Below the pieces are notes generated by a model, which worked only from the letters and a program-made list of their open reading frames with translations, ran no database searches and was not told the origin of the DNA. The translations under genes and the position numbers were made by a program. Below are positions 1-7,508 of a DNA stretch of 64,000 bases, in pieces (position 1 is the first letter of the stretch; each line of letters opens with the position of its first letter). The stretch is from an uncultured Pirellulaceae bacterium (lineage in GTDB: Bacteria > Planctomycetota > Planctomycetia > Pirellulales > Pirellulaceae), in the NCBI GenBank assembly GCA_938083195.1, contig CALKCK010000025.1, forward strand, positions 1-64,000, in the 5' to 3' direction.

Positions 1-760
1 CCGTCAGAGGCATTTTTTGACATTCTCTGCTGATTACCATCCGTAAGCGAAGAATCTTGTTGACCATCTTCACCATTCTGACCTTCACCGTTCTGACCCT
101 CGCCATTCTGACCTTCGCCATTCTGACCTTCGCCATTCTGACCTTCGCCGTTCTGACCCTCGCCATTCTGACCCTCGCCATTCTGACCCTCGCCATTCTG
201 ACCTTCGCCATTCTGACCTTCGCCATTCTGACCTTCGCCGTCTGGGTTCTTCGAAACTGGATCCGAGGCCCCTTGGTCGTCATTCATGTCGCTGCTGCCA
301 TTTCCGGGATCACTACCATCCGGATCCTTGCTCTCCTTCGGCGGCTCCCCTTCAGCAGCATTACCTCCTTGGCTTGAATCCCGTTGCTCTTGTTTATCTA
401 AAAACTCTTGCAACTTTCGCATGCGCTCACCGTCAGAGGCATTTTTTGACATTCTCTGCTGATTACCATCCGTAAGCGAAGAATCTTGTTGACCATCTTC
501 ACCATTCTGACCTTCACCGTTCTGACCCTCGCCGTTCTGGCCCTCGCCATTCTGACCTTCGCCATTCTGACCTTCGCCATTCTGACCTTCGCCATTCTGA
601 CCTTCGCCGTTCTGACCTTCGCCGTCCTGACCTTCGCCGTTCTGACCTTCGCCGTTCTGGCCCTCGCCATTCTGGCCCTCGCCATTCTGACCTTCGCCGT
701 TCTGGCCCTCGCCGTTCTGGCCTTCGCCATCCGGGTTCTTCGAAACTGGCTCAGAAGAAT
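1..760 (-). repeat. Nested tandem repeat: 15-bp minisatellite inside a 429-bp-offset macro-repeat
   Basis: The sequence at 1-100 recurs almost perfectly from 430, an offset of 429 bp or 143 codons, so frame is kept. Inside each copy is an array of 15-bp units encoding GEGQN: 11 full units at 69-233 and 15 full units at 498-722. Units differ mostly at third positions (gcc/acc, att/gtt, gac/ggc). Both arrays end in the same VSKNPD-coding segment (about 241-262 and 730-751). The inner arrays have different copy numbers, so they have expanded or contracted since the macro-duplication. Confidence 0.93.
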
Positions 761-2447
761 TTTCTTCGGGGCGTTGAATCGTTACTGAGTAATTCTGTGT
801 GCGTGAAATGTTTGGAGCTGGCTTTCGGCCTTGCATCCGATTGTCTTTCGCAATGGCATGGAAAACCGCAACATCCCCCGGCTTAAGCCCGAGTGCAGTT
901 GGATCAAGCAAATACCTTGCCGTTACTCGACGATTGCCCTTATTTGAATTGAGGCTGAGACTATCTGAAAACAGACTGCGACCATTGTGATCTACACTTA
1001 GCTCAACAGAGTCAATTGAAAAATCGAGATCCGAAGCAACGATATCAATGGCAAGCACCTGGTTTTGCGGAATCTGCCCGTCCGTTTCAACTGGATTTTT
1101 TATTTCGACATCGGGTGCAAGATCGGGAGTCACCCGAATTGGGTATACATTTGGCTGCGAATTTCGATCCCCTTTAATACTGACAAATTTCAACCGATAG
1201 TGAGTTGCAAATGGTTTCTCTCGGTTTGCATCCAACTTTATCAAAATGGACTGGGTCGCAGCTCTTCCCTCGACGTCCATGATATATTTACTGCCTACCG
1301 CCGGAACAAATCGCTTTTCATATGACAATTCGGTATCGCCAGACGCATTGACAACTTCGTTAAGCAATTCGACTTCTGCAGACTTAATTGGCAAATTAGC
1401 AATCGCATTGATCGTGACCAAGGTCCCCTCAATTGCATCGATATCGCCGACGCCCATCAACGTGCGTGAAGCCAGTTCGGTATAGTCGGGGGGATCAAAA
1501 AGGAGCGATTCAATCGCAATGGTCGGGTTAGGACGGACGGTCACAACATAGTCGGGAGACACGCCATCTTTCGCCACCACTCTGTACTGCAACGAAGCTT
1601 GAACACCACCACCTGGCATCGCAATCGTTCCAGTATAAGTTTTTGGTTCGTCTGTTGGTGCCATCGACAAGGACTGGTCTACCAGTTGCCCGTCGATGGT
1701 GGAGTAAATTAATTTGACATCTTCCGATTGATGCCGCCCGCTAACCCGAGCAGTCACTTCCAGTGTTTCGCCAAAAAATATCTCAACATCCCCGGGCAAC
1801 ACCTCCTCGATCGTGACAACGGCAGGCTGAGCAATATCACTCGCCGGCGCGAAAATCCGAGCGACGGTACTAAGCGGATCCTTAGGAGATAGAATCTTGT
1901 AGCTCACTGCCAAAAGGGTGAGCCCAACCAATACAAACCCAATTCGAATCATCTTGGACTGATCGACTGCTGCATCGCCTGGCACACTTGCGAGGTCTGT
2001 TGCTGCTTGACGCGATACCGCATCCAACACAGCAGGCCTTATTCCCTCGGGCCGTTTTCGAAGCGATACATAGTTCATCAAGCTGTTGCTGAAACTCGGC
2101 TTCGCCTCTTCGATCATCTTCGCGGCGTAGTCTGGATTAATTCGCTTCATTAACAGCGGCACAATCGAAATGGCAGTGTAACCAAGACAACTACCAAGCC
2201 AAATGAACAAAAATGCCCAACGTCCCAATCGAGACATTGGCCAAATCCAAGCGTCGACCATCGCCGCAAACAACAAGAATCCAATCGTAAAGGCTACTAA
2301 CACCAAAGCGCCTGAGATGAAGTCAATTGTCTTAACTTGCTTGCGCGTCTTTTCCAACTGCTGGTTGACATAGCCTTTGACTTTAGCGGCTTGCCTTGCA
2401 GAAGCAGTCATTGCAGGACGCGCCGGGGAATTAATTTCACTTGCCAT
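1..2447 (-). CDS. Giant membrane-anchored repeat protein, DUF4175-like (partial, C-terminus outside window)
   Basis: The frame is open from an ATG at 2447 to the left edge, giving about 815 visible residues. An in-frame TAG seven codons upstream fixes this as the first ATG. Hydrophobic segments lie at about residues 43-66, 78-99 and 167-185. They are followed by a long region rich in beta-type segments (about 200-540), as in large envelope proteins with Ig-like modules, and then by a hydrophilic Gly/Glu/Gln/Asn repeat region. The repeat region has two blocks of GEGQN pentapeptides (15 and 11 copies), each introduced by PVSKNPD and followed by a Gln/Ser/Asp-rich linker. Three N-terminal membrane segments plus a long polar tail recall DUF4175 proteins, but that match is from memory and tentative. 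The role is unknown; a cell-envelope anchor or assembly protein is a guess. Confidence 0.7.
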   Translation of the reverse strand, partial: MASEINSPARPAMTASARQAAKVKGYVNQQLEKTRKQVKTIDFISGALVLVAFTIGFLLFAAMVDAWIWPMSRLGRWAFLFIWLGSCLGYTAISIVPLLMKRINPDYAAKMIEEAKPSFSNSLMNYVSLRKRPEGIRPAVLDAVSRQAATDLASVPGDAAVDQSKMIRIGFVLVGLTLLAVSYKILSPKDPLSTVARIFAPASDIAQPAVVTIEEVLPGDVEIFFGETLEVTARVSGRHQSEDVKLIYSTIDGQLVDQSLSMAPTDEPKTYTGTIAMPGGGVQASLQYRVVAKDGVSPDYVVTVRPNPTIAIESLLFDPPDYTELASRTLMGVGDIDAIEGTLVTINAIANLPIKSAEVELLNEVVNASGDTELSYEKRFVPAVGSKYIMDVEGRAATQSILIKLDANREKPFATHYRLKFVSIKGDRNSQPNVYPIRVTPDLAPDVEIKNPVETDGQIPQNQVLAIDIVASDLDFSIDSVELSVDHNGRSLFSDSLSLNSNKGNRRVTARYLLDPTALGLKPGDVAVFHAIAKDNRMQGRKPAPNISRTQNYSVTIQRPEENSSEPVSKNPDGEGQNGEGQNGEGQNGEGQNGEGQNGEGQNGEGQDGEGQNGEGQNGEGQNGEGQNGEGQNGEGQNGEGQNGEGQNGEDGQQDSSLTDGNQQRMSKNASDGERMRKLQEFLDKQEQRDSSQGGNAAEGEPPKESKDPDGSDPGNGSSDMNDDQGASDPVSKNPDGEGQNGEGQNGEGQNGEGQNGEGQNGEGQNGEGQNGEGQNGEGQNGEGQNGEGQNGEDGQQDSSLTDGNQQRMSKNASD

Positions 2448-2935
2448 TCTGGTTATCCCTATCAACTATGCCCGCGTTCATCAGTGTTTGCCGCCACCGA
2501 ACCTTTGCAAATCGCCTTCAACCCACCAACCGCTCGGCATTAGAACCGCTCGGCCTTCGCTCAGTAGTAGAACTGAACAGTATTAGAACTGAACAGTATT
2601 AGAACTGAACAACATTCAATGCTGCCGCTCAAAACACCACCAACATTAACACCGCCAAAAAACTAAGCTGCAAACAAACGGCAAACCGAAAAGGCCTGAC
2701 AGCGAGTGAACATATGCCCGTTTGGGCATTCCACCTGCAACAACAGTGATGCCCCTCTATTATAGACGGTTTACGACGGTGCCAAGTTTTAGCTAAATTC
2801 GCGATTTAGCCCATGAGAACCTAAAGAAAGTGACCGAACTCGCATTGAACCTAAAATTTGGGTCAAAAACTGTGAATCTTCCCCCATTGGCTTCGCCAAA
2901 GTTTCAAAAATGCGGTTTTTAAGGCGTATCAGAGA
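2448..2935. other. Intergenic region with promoter space for the repeat protein
   Basis: No credible gene is seen. The region lies upstream of the leftward repeat-protein gene and downstream of the leftward anti-sigma gene. It contains the 16-bp tandem repeat at 2562-2609 and a short inverted repeat at 2887-2899 (ttggc-ttc-gccaa) just past the anti-sigma stop, which lacks a T-run and so is a weak terminator candidate. Short frames here look like chance. Confidence 0.5.
2562..2609. repeat. Three tandem 16-bp repeats
   Basis: The unit cagtattagaactgaa occurs at 2578-2593 and 2594-2609, with a one-base variant (cagtagtagaactgaa) at 2562-2577. It sits 115-160 bp upstream of the start of the repeat-protein gene. 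A degenerate cattagaac lies just before it. The array could carry protein-binding half-sites or be simple slippage. Confidence 0.85.
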
Positions 2936-4411
2936 TCACTTGCTGGGAAACTGATTCGGATCAAGGGTTTTCTCAATCTGCTGCTCCCACCAACTTTGCG
3001 AGGAAATTTGAGATTTCCTGCTTTCTTCGTACATCCACTCAAGGGTTTCCCGATATTTTTCACTGGACATTTTCTGCAAACGGTCACGAACCTTACTACC
3101 CAGTTGCATTTCAAATTTCTTCAAATCTTCCGTCGACGTCCCTTGTTGCGATTGATTGACTGCATCCACCCAATCCAAAATTCGGCTTCGCTGCTCCGCT
3201 TCAGATCGGCTGTCCAGTTGTTTCCTCGCGTTGAGCGACAAAATATCATACAGCCCGAAAAGTGCCTCACCCTCGAAGATCAAGTCCTCGACAAATTGCC
3301 GATCTTCTCTCAACAAGAATCCAATAATCAAATTCAAATTCTCGACCCGAGACTTCTTCAAAAAAACCGACGAAGGAGGGATAGAACCAATTTTCTTCTG
3401 CCGCATGGAACTTTCCAGCACAATCCGGAAACGATCCCTCAACTGGCCCTCCTTGAGTTGGAAAATACTCTCGCACCACCCCATCAAGAACGGAACGTCC
3501 TCCTTCGAAGGCAAGTTTACCAGAGACTTTTTCCCCAATTCATTCTGAGCCTGCCGGTGTCTTATCGATCTAATTTCGACAAGCCGTTCATCATGAGAGA
3601 GATCTTGAAGCCCGGATCGCTCGCTTAATCCTAATTCTTTAAACCATTCATAAAAACCAGTAAGCGCAGAACGGAGTTGCTGGCGATTTTCTCGAGCCTG
3701 CAGTTCAAGATCAAACTCAGCAAGCCGCTGACGGTCAGCTTCTGGTTTCTCTTCGAAGGCCTCGAATTTCCCTTTCAGGGAAATCTTCTTTTCAACATCC
3801 AGCGCTCTCACGTACTCGGCACGTTGAATGTAGTCCATCGGAATTGAGCCAGTAGAATCATCTTCATAAGCGACTTCTATTTCATTTCCATTTTCGACAA
3901 TCACTGTTGGCTTTTGAAAAAAATCGATACTCCGGATACTCTCTAGGAAATCTATATCGCAGTCGACAACTTCATACTTACTATAGTTTTCAATAGCGCT
4001 CAAATTCTCGATTAAGCGCCTATCCGGATCGCTTTGCAATCGCCTAGCTACCCCGTAAGCGGTGGCGAAAAAAACGATCGGCAACAAAGCTATGACAGCG
4101 ACACGCCCCAAAAAAACAGTCCTTTTGCGTCTGTTTCTTGCAGTACTGACGGCATCCCCAACAATCAACTCCATGGTCGTTTTCGTAAACGAACCACCCG
4201 GCGATTGCACCGGCAATGTGTCGAGTAAATCCCATGTTTTCTGCAAGGATTGCATTTCGGCCAAATATTTTGAATCGCTACCCAAACGATTCTCTACTGC
4301 CTGAGTTTGCGTTTCATCCAGCTCGCCATCAAGGTAGGCGGTCAGTTCGTCGAAATCTGAAAATTCGATTCCGCCAGTTTGTGATTCAGGCTGTTCCGAA
4401 TTCGAATTCAT
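2936..4411 (-). CDS. Membrane anti-sigma-like protein without zinc ligands
   Basis: 491 residues. The N-terminal part (about 17-68) has the anti-sigma pattern FDELTAYLDGELDE followed by helices that would clamp a sigma factor. The His/Cys residues of the usual zinc-binding anti-sigma domain are absent. One membrane helix (about 99-121) follows a run of basic residues, and some 370 residues would then lie outside the cytoplasm: mostly charged helices with no catalytic motif I recognise. The ATG overlaps the stop of the sigma gene as ATGA, and the Shine-Dalgarno GGAGGGG lies inside the sigma gene's last codons, so the two are translationally coupled. Likely role: holds the partner sigma at the membrane and releases it on an envelope signal. 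The signal is unknown. Confidence 0.8.
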   Translation of the reverse strand: MNSNSEQPESQTGGIEFSDFDELTAYLDGELDETQTQAVENRLGSDSKYLAEMQSLQKTWDLLDTLPVQSPGGSFTKTTMELIVGDAVSTARNRRKRTVFLGRVAVIALLPIVFFATAYGVARRLQSDPDRRLIENLSAIENYSKYEVVDCDIDFLESIRSIDFFQKPTVIVENGNEIEVAYEDDSTGSIPMDYIQRAEYVRALDVEKKISLKGKFEAFEEKPEADRQRLAEFDLELQARENRQQLRSALTGFYEWFKELGLSERSGLQDLSHDERLVEIRSIRHRQAQNELGKKSLVNLPSKEDVPFLMGWCESIFQLKEGQLRDRFRIVLESSMRQKKIGSIPPSSVFLKKSRVENLNLIIGFLLREDRQFVEDLIFEGEALFGLYDILSLNARKQLDSRSEAEQRSRILDWVDAVNQSQQGTSTEDLKKFEMQLGSKVRDRLQKMSSEKYRETLEWMYEESRKSQISSQSWWEQQIEKTLDPNQFPSK

Positions 4412-5103
4412 GATGCCCCTCCATCTTCTCTGTCTGATTCACGAGATGACTTACCTGAGTTCAAATAGGGGGCGAGTGTTTCCTTAAGGTTTCCCCGTGC
4501 ACGAGACAAAAGCGACTTAACCGCCTGAGTCGTCAACTCCATAGATTCAGCGATTTCGTTGTAGCTCATGCCTTCATATTTCGATAACAACATCGCCATT
4601 CGCTGACGTGGGCCGAGCGATTGGATCGCTTCACGAATTACCCTTTCCATCTCTTTCTGGTCTGCCAAACGTGTCGGCATCAAATTACTCTTATCCTTCG
4701 CCATTGTGTCCAGCGGCCGAACTGGCATTGAACCCGATGGGGAGGCGACAAGATTGATCTCTTTCCGTCTCGACGATTTGCGAATTGAATTACTCGCCAC
4801 GTTGTGAGTAATTGTGTAGAGCCACGTTGAAAATTTCGCCGTGGGAACGTACCGCTCGCGAGCTCGATAAACTCTCAGAAAAACGTCCTGAGCTAGATCC
4901 TCAGCTTGAGTGCGGTTGGAAACTAGATGTTCTAATACCATTACAAGACGCTTTTGATGCTTTTCAACAAGTGCCTCGAACGCCGCGGCGCTCCCCTCAC
5001 GCACCTGCAACATCAGCCGCACGTCAGGATCGAGCAACTCGTATTTCGAAGCTTTTTGTAACGATGATTCGCTAACAGACAAAGGAATTCCAAGTACGGA
5101 CAA
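4408..5103 (-). CDS. ECF RNA polymerase sigma factor (sigma-70 family)
   Basis: 231 residues. Region 2 (about 42-108) includes the DLAQDVFLRVYR signature, which binds core polymerase and the -10 element. Region 4 (about 160-210) has the helix-turn-helix YEGMSYNEIAESMELT followed by AVKSLLSRARGNLK. A polar linker of roughly 45 residues joins them. The open frame begins at a TTG at 5103 and no Shine-Dalgarno is obvious, so the exact start is uncertain; the next methionine (about residue 31) would still keep all of region 2. It is first in a two-gene operon with the overlapping anti-sigma gene and is divergent from the gene at 5349. Autoregulation is usual for such pairs but no operator is visible. 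Confidence 0.92.
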   Translation of the reverse strand: MSVLGIPLSVSESSLQKASKYELLDPDVRLMLQVREGSAAAFEALVEKHQKRLVMVLEHLVSNRTQAEDLAQDVFLRVYRARERYVPTAKFSTWLYTITHNVASNSIRKSSRRKEINLVASPSGSMPVRPLDTMAKDKSNLMPTRLADQKEMERVIREAIQSLGPRQRMAMLLSKYEGMSYNEIAESMELTTQAVKSLLSRARGNLKETLAPYLNSGKSSRESDREDGGAS

Positions 5104-5348
5104 GTTTTTAAAGTTCCGGTTCTCATTCTAACGTGACTTGACTCTCTGACGAGACGCACGATCGACAAGAATTCCTCCTGACCTGCCAGACTTATGTTGG
5201 CTCCAACCCTCGCTGATGATAAAACCCAGTTTGTCGTGACGAGTTTCTGTGATTTGGGGTAAATTCCAGTATCGACAGACGAAAACTACAAAATGTGCAC
5301 TTTCGACTCCTTTTTTCTGTTCCAACACACGCAACACGGTAGCGGCTC

Positions 5349-5690
5349 ATGAAACCTGACGATCCGGTATGCCTCTGTTTTCACGTCACTCGGCGAAAAG
5401 TGGTCAACTTTATCCGAATTGAAAAGCCGAGCCGTCCCAGTCAGTTGAGTCAATGTTTTGGAGCAGGCACAGGCTGCGGTTGGTGCCGAAAATACCTCGA
5501 ACGACTCCTTGAGCAGGAGAAATCCAAGACCACGACCAAGAAAAAAACACACAAAAACGCGGATTCAGAGACCGAAACACCGGAAGTCACCTTTCAGGAA
5601 TACGCCCGTCAGCGTGCGAAATATGTCGAGGACGGACACGGAACTCCGCCTCCAAAGGCAACGCCGCACGATAAGCAAAGTGATCATTAA
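5349..5690 (+). CDS. BFD-like [2Fe-2S]-binding protein with basic tail
   Basis: 113 residues. Cysteines at 8, 10, 43 and 46 (CLC and CGWC) have the C-X-C / C-X2-C spacing of the BFD-type [2Fe-2S] domain found in bacterioferritin-associated ferredoxin and as an electron-transfer module in larger enzymes. An extra Cys at 36 precedes the glycine-rich GAGTGCGWC loop. After about residue 58 the chain becomes Lys/Thr-rich and disordered, which BFD itself (about 64 residues) lacks. There is no bacterioferritin gene nearby, so the partner is unknown. It is transcribed divergently from the sigma/anti-sigma operon across a 245-bp gap. Confidence 0.8.
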   Translation: MKPDDPVCLCFHVTRRKVVNFIRIEKPSRPSQLSQCFGAGTGCGWCRKYLERLLEQEKSKTTTKKKTHKNADSETETPEVTFQEYARQRAKYVEDGHGTPPPKATPHDKQSDH

Positions 5691-5779
5691 AGCCCAACTA
5701 TCCAATATCGTGAAAAAACGTTAAGATTACGCCTCGTTCCATTAACGCATTTCTGCCCAGAATTTAAAGACGGATAAAA

Positions 5780-6214
5780 ATGGCCAAGAAGAAGGCTAAA
5801 GCAACCAAGGCCGCTGTCAAAAAAGCACCGGCCAAAAAAGCCACTACCAAGAAAAAAGCGACTAAAAAGTCCGCTTCCACCGCTACCAAAAAGGTCGAAA
5901 CCGAGGCGGAAGAAGAAAAGAAAGCCCCCGTAAAGAAAAAACGGAAATCGCGGACTAAGGCGGCAGAAGTTATTCGCAGAAAGCTGTTCTGGGGAGTTTT
6001 CAATCACGCCATGAAGAGAGTTGCTCTTTATGAGTTTAACCAGCGAAAAGCCGCTGAAAAACGCGCGGCCGAACTTTCTCCCGAAGGAAAACCTCCTCAC
6101 TTTGTGCAAAAAGTGAAGGAAGACATCATCGAAGAGAAGGAAAAGAAGCTAACAGCAAAGCAGTTGAAGGAACAAGCTGCAACAGAAGCAGCAAGCAAGA
6201 AGAAAGCCAAATAA
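5780..6214 (+). CDS. Lys/Ala-rich histone-H1-like protein
   Basis: 144 residues. The first 62 are almost wholly Lys, Ala, Thr and Pro with repeated KKA/AKK and KKAPAKK motifs, like the tail of eukaryotic H1 and bacterial HU/Hc1-type DNA-compacting proteins. A conserved-looking segment follows (about 64-98, containing RRKLFWGVFNHAMKR), then a charged, probably coiled-coil C-terminus. Likely role: nucleoid binding or compaction. Low complexity makes homology hard to prove, and the middle segment, not the tail, is what should be searched. It ends 70 bp before a strong terminator, so it is probably monocistronic. Confidence 0.75.
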   Translation: MAKKKAKATKAAVKKAPAKKATTKKKATKKSASTATKKVETEAEEEKKAPVKKKRKSRTKAAEVIRRKLFWGVFNHAMKRVALYEFNQRKAAEKRAAELSPEGKPPHFVQKVKEDIIEEKEKKLTAKQLKEQAATEAASKKKAK

Positions 6215-6282
6215 GGCCAACGGCACCCAACTAGATTGCCGCCAACTAGACTTGCTAAACGCTTTGGCAAAACGTAACACCT

Positions 6283-6315
6283 AAAAAACCGTGCTTTTTC
6301 GAGCACGGTTTTTTT
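6283..6315 (+). terminator. Rho-independent terminator of the histone-like gene
   Basis: Perfect inverted repeat: aaaaaaccgtgct (6283-6295) pairs with agcacggtttttt (6302-6314) around a 6-base loop, with a T-tract on the right arm. The A-run on the left arm makes it usable from both directions, so it could also end the leftward lipoprotein gene. Confidence 0.9.
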
Positions 6316-6413
6316 ATGTTCACACCGAAAAAACAAGAATAATTTCAGCCTAGGTCAACAACAATACACCCCGATACCGTGACACAACTGGCGGGTCGCA
6401 ACCTGAAGTCAGA

Positions 6414-6779
6414 TTATCGACCAGGTAGCGTTGTTCCACTTCGACTTGGCAACGTTGAACCTGTCGGGCGCCAAGCGTCAAAGCGATTGGGAAGAGTCGT
6501 CCCCCTTCGCCCTGGAAGGGTTGACCAATTTCGCCCTGGAAGCGTTGACCAGTTCCGCCCTGGAAGCGTTGAACCACCGCGTCCGCCTGGAAGGCTAGTC
6601 CAATTCCCTCCGTTACCAACGCCTTGCTCGCTGGGCAAAGTCGAATTTTCAAGCGATTTCCGGCCTTTAACCGTTTTATAGCGTCCCTGACGACAACCGA
6701 CGCAGACAGTGATTAGACAGATCCCCACTACCACAACTTGCAGGAACGAAACCCATCGAATTTTTGCATTAAAGATCAT
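6414..6779 (-). CDS. Putative lipoprotein with TLPGR-type repeats
   Basis: 121 residues. A basic N-terminus and hydrophobic stretch (about 10-28) end in VGC at Cys29, a lipobox-like site, though position -3 (Cys) is atypical. The mature part is Gly/Arg/Asn-rich and contains eight copies of an S/T-T/S-LP-x-R-like motif (for example STLPGRNW), with no folded domain visible. The opposite strand is also open for 100 residues, but only this strand has a signal peptide, which decides the call. No Shine-Dalgarno is seen. A small surface or cell-wall protein is the simplest reading; function unknown. Confidence 0.6.
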   Translation of the reverse strand: MIFNAKIRWVSFLQVVVVGICLITVCVGCRQGRYKTVKGRKSLENSTLPSEQGVGNGGNWTSLPGGRGGSTLPGRNWSTLPGRNWSTLPGRRGTTLPNRFDAWRPTGSTLPSRSGTTLPGR

Positions 6780-7508
6780 AAATCTATGTATCGTGTTTTT
6801 GTGGCGTAGTCATCACTAGGCTTGTCTGCCATCGCTCTCGGCATCGAGTTGCTCAAAACCGAGTCCCTACATCTTACTCCAACCCTCAATTCGATCAACG
6901 TGTATCGAGATGATTGATGCAATTCCAAACGTCTTTTTAAAGCTTCGGCAAACGGAGGTTGAAATTATTCGCATTATCGAATCACTAGCGGGATTTTTGG
7001 CAACCTTTGTTTCAATCTACGATTGCATTGAGAAACAGTCACCAATCGCAATCCCAAGCCTTGCTCGCCGTCCTTGGCGATACAAAATAACTTTCTTCGC
7101 TAACCGGCAAGGTTTACCCAATAATTGATTCCGCTTAAACCCGAATTTCGAACCGAAGCGTTATGAAACGGGCATTAATCACCACCTGCATTCGCTTTGC
7201 GTTGGTGAAGTAGCCTGTTTGATAAAGTCGATGACGTCAGTGCAATCTGAACTTGCGTCGGAACTGGCGCAAGCGTAACCGAGTTGGTATTTGTCAACCG
7301 ACCCAATGGATGGGTCAGACCACTTGGATGCGACTAGAACCGCTGCTATCTAGCGCGAAAAACCAAGCCTCAACAGCCAACGAGGCTAACCCATTGTCCT
7401 GAGTCAATCACTCAGAACGCCAAATGATCCACGCGGCCAATAATCATTAGCGTTGGGTAGGTTTGGTGGAATAGATAGTACGGAAAAAACTCAAGGAGAC
7501 GAGTCTCG
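6780..7508. other. 729-bp region without a convincing gene
   Basis: This lies between the divergent TLPGR-repeat and Cys-rich genes. The only frame of any length (6910-7128, 72 codons) has no recognisable features and I do not call it. A short inverted repeat gaccca/tgggtc sits near 7300-7316. The last 70 bp should hold the promoter of the Cys-rich gene; an aaggag Shine-Dalgarno lies about ten bases before its ATG. Confidence 0.5.

Noticed and set aside
69..722. Short direct repeats that might suggest a CRISPR array.
   Set aside because: The units are contiguous 15-mers with no spacers, stay in one reading frame, and no cas gene is near.
57..788. Two plus-strand frames (57-377 and 486-788) made of hydrophobic LTFAI-type repeats that look like membrane helices.
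   Set aside because: They are the reverse complement of the GEGQN arrays. The minus strand is open through the whole region with a proper start and coherent non-repeat sequence.
2996..3628. A 210-codon plus-strand frame opposite the anti-sigma gene.
   Set aside because: It is antisense to a gene that has a clear anti-sigma motif, a membrane helix and a coupled start; the frame has no domain features.
5687..6109. A Phe/Leu/Gly-rich minus-strand frame opposite the histone-like gene.
   Set aside because: Its composition is the mirror of AAG/GCC-rich codons on the plus strand; the plus strand has the start, the tail pattern and the terminator.
6910..7128. A 72-codon plus-strand frame in the gap before the Cys-rich gene.
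   Set aside because: No ribosome site, no recognisable motif, and composition not different from chance in a 700-bp gap.
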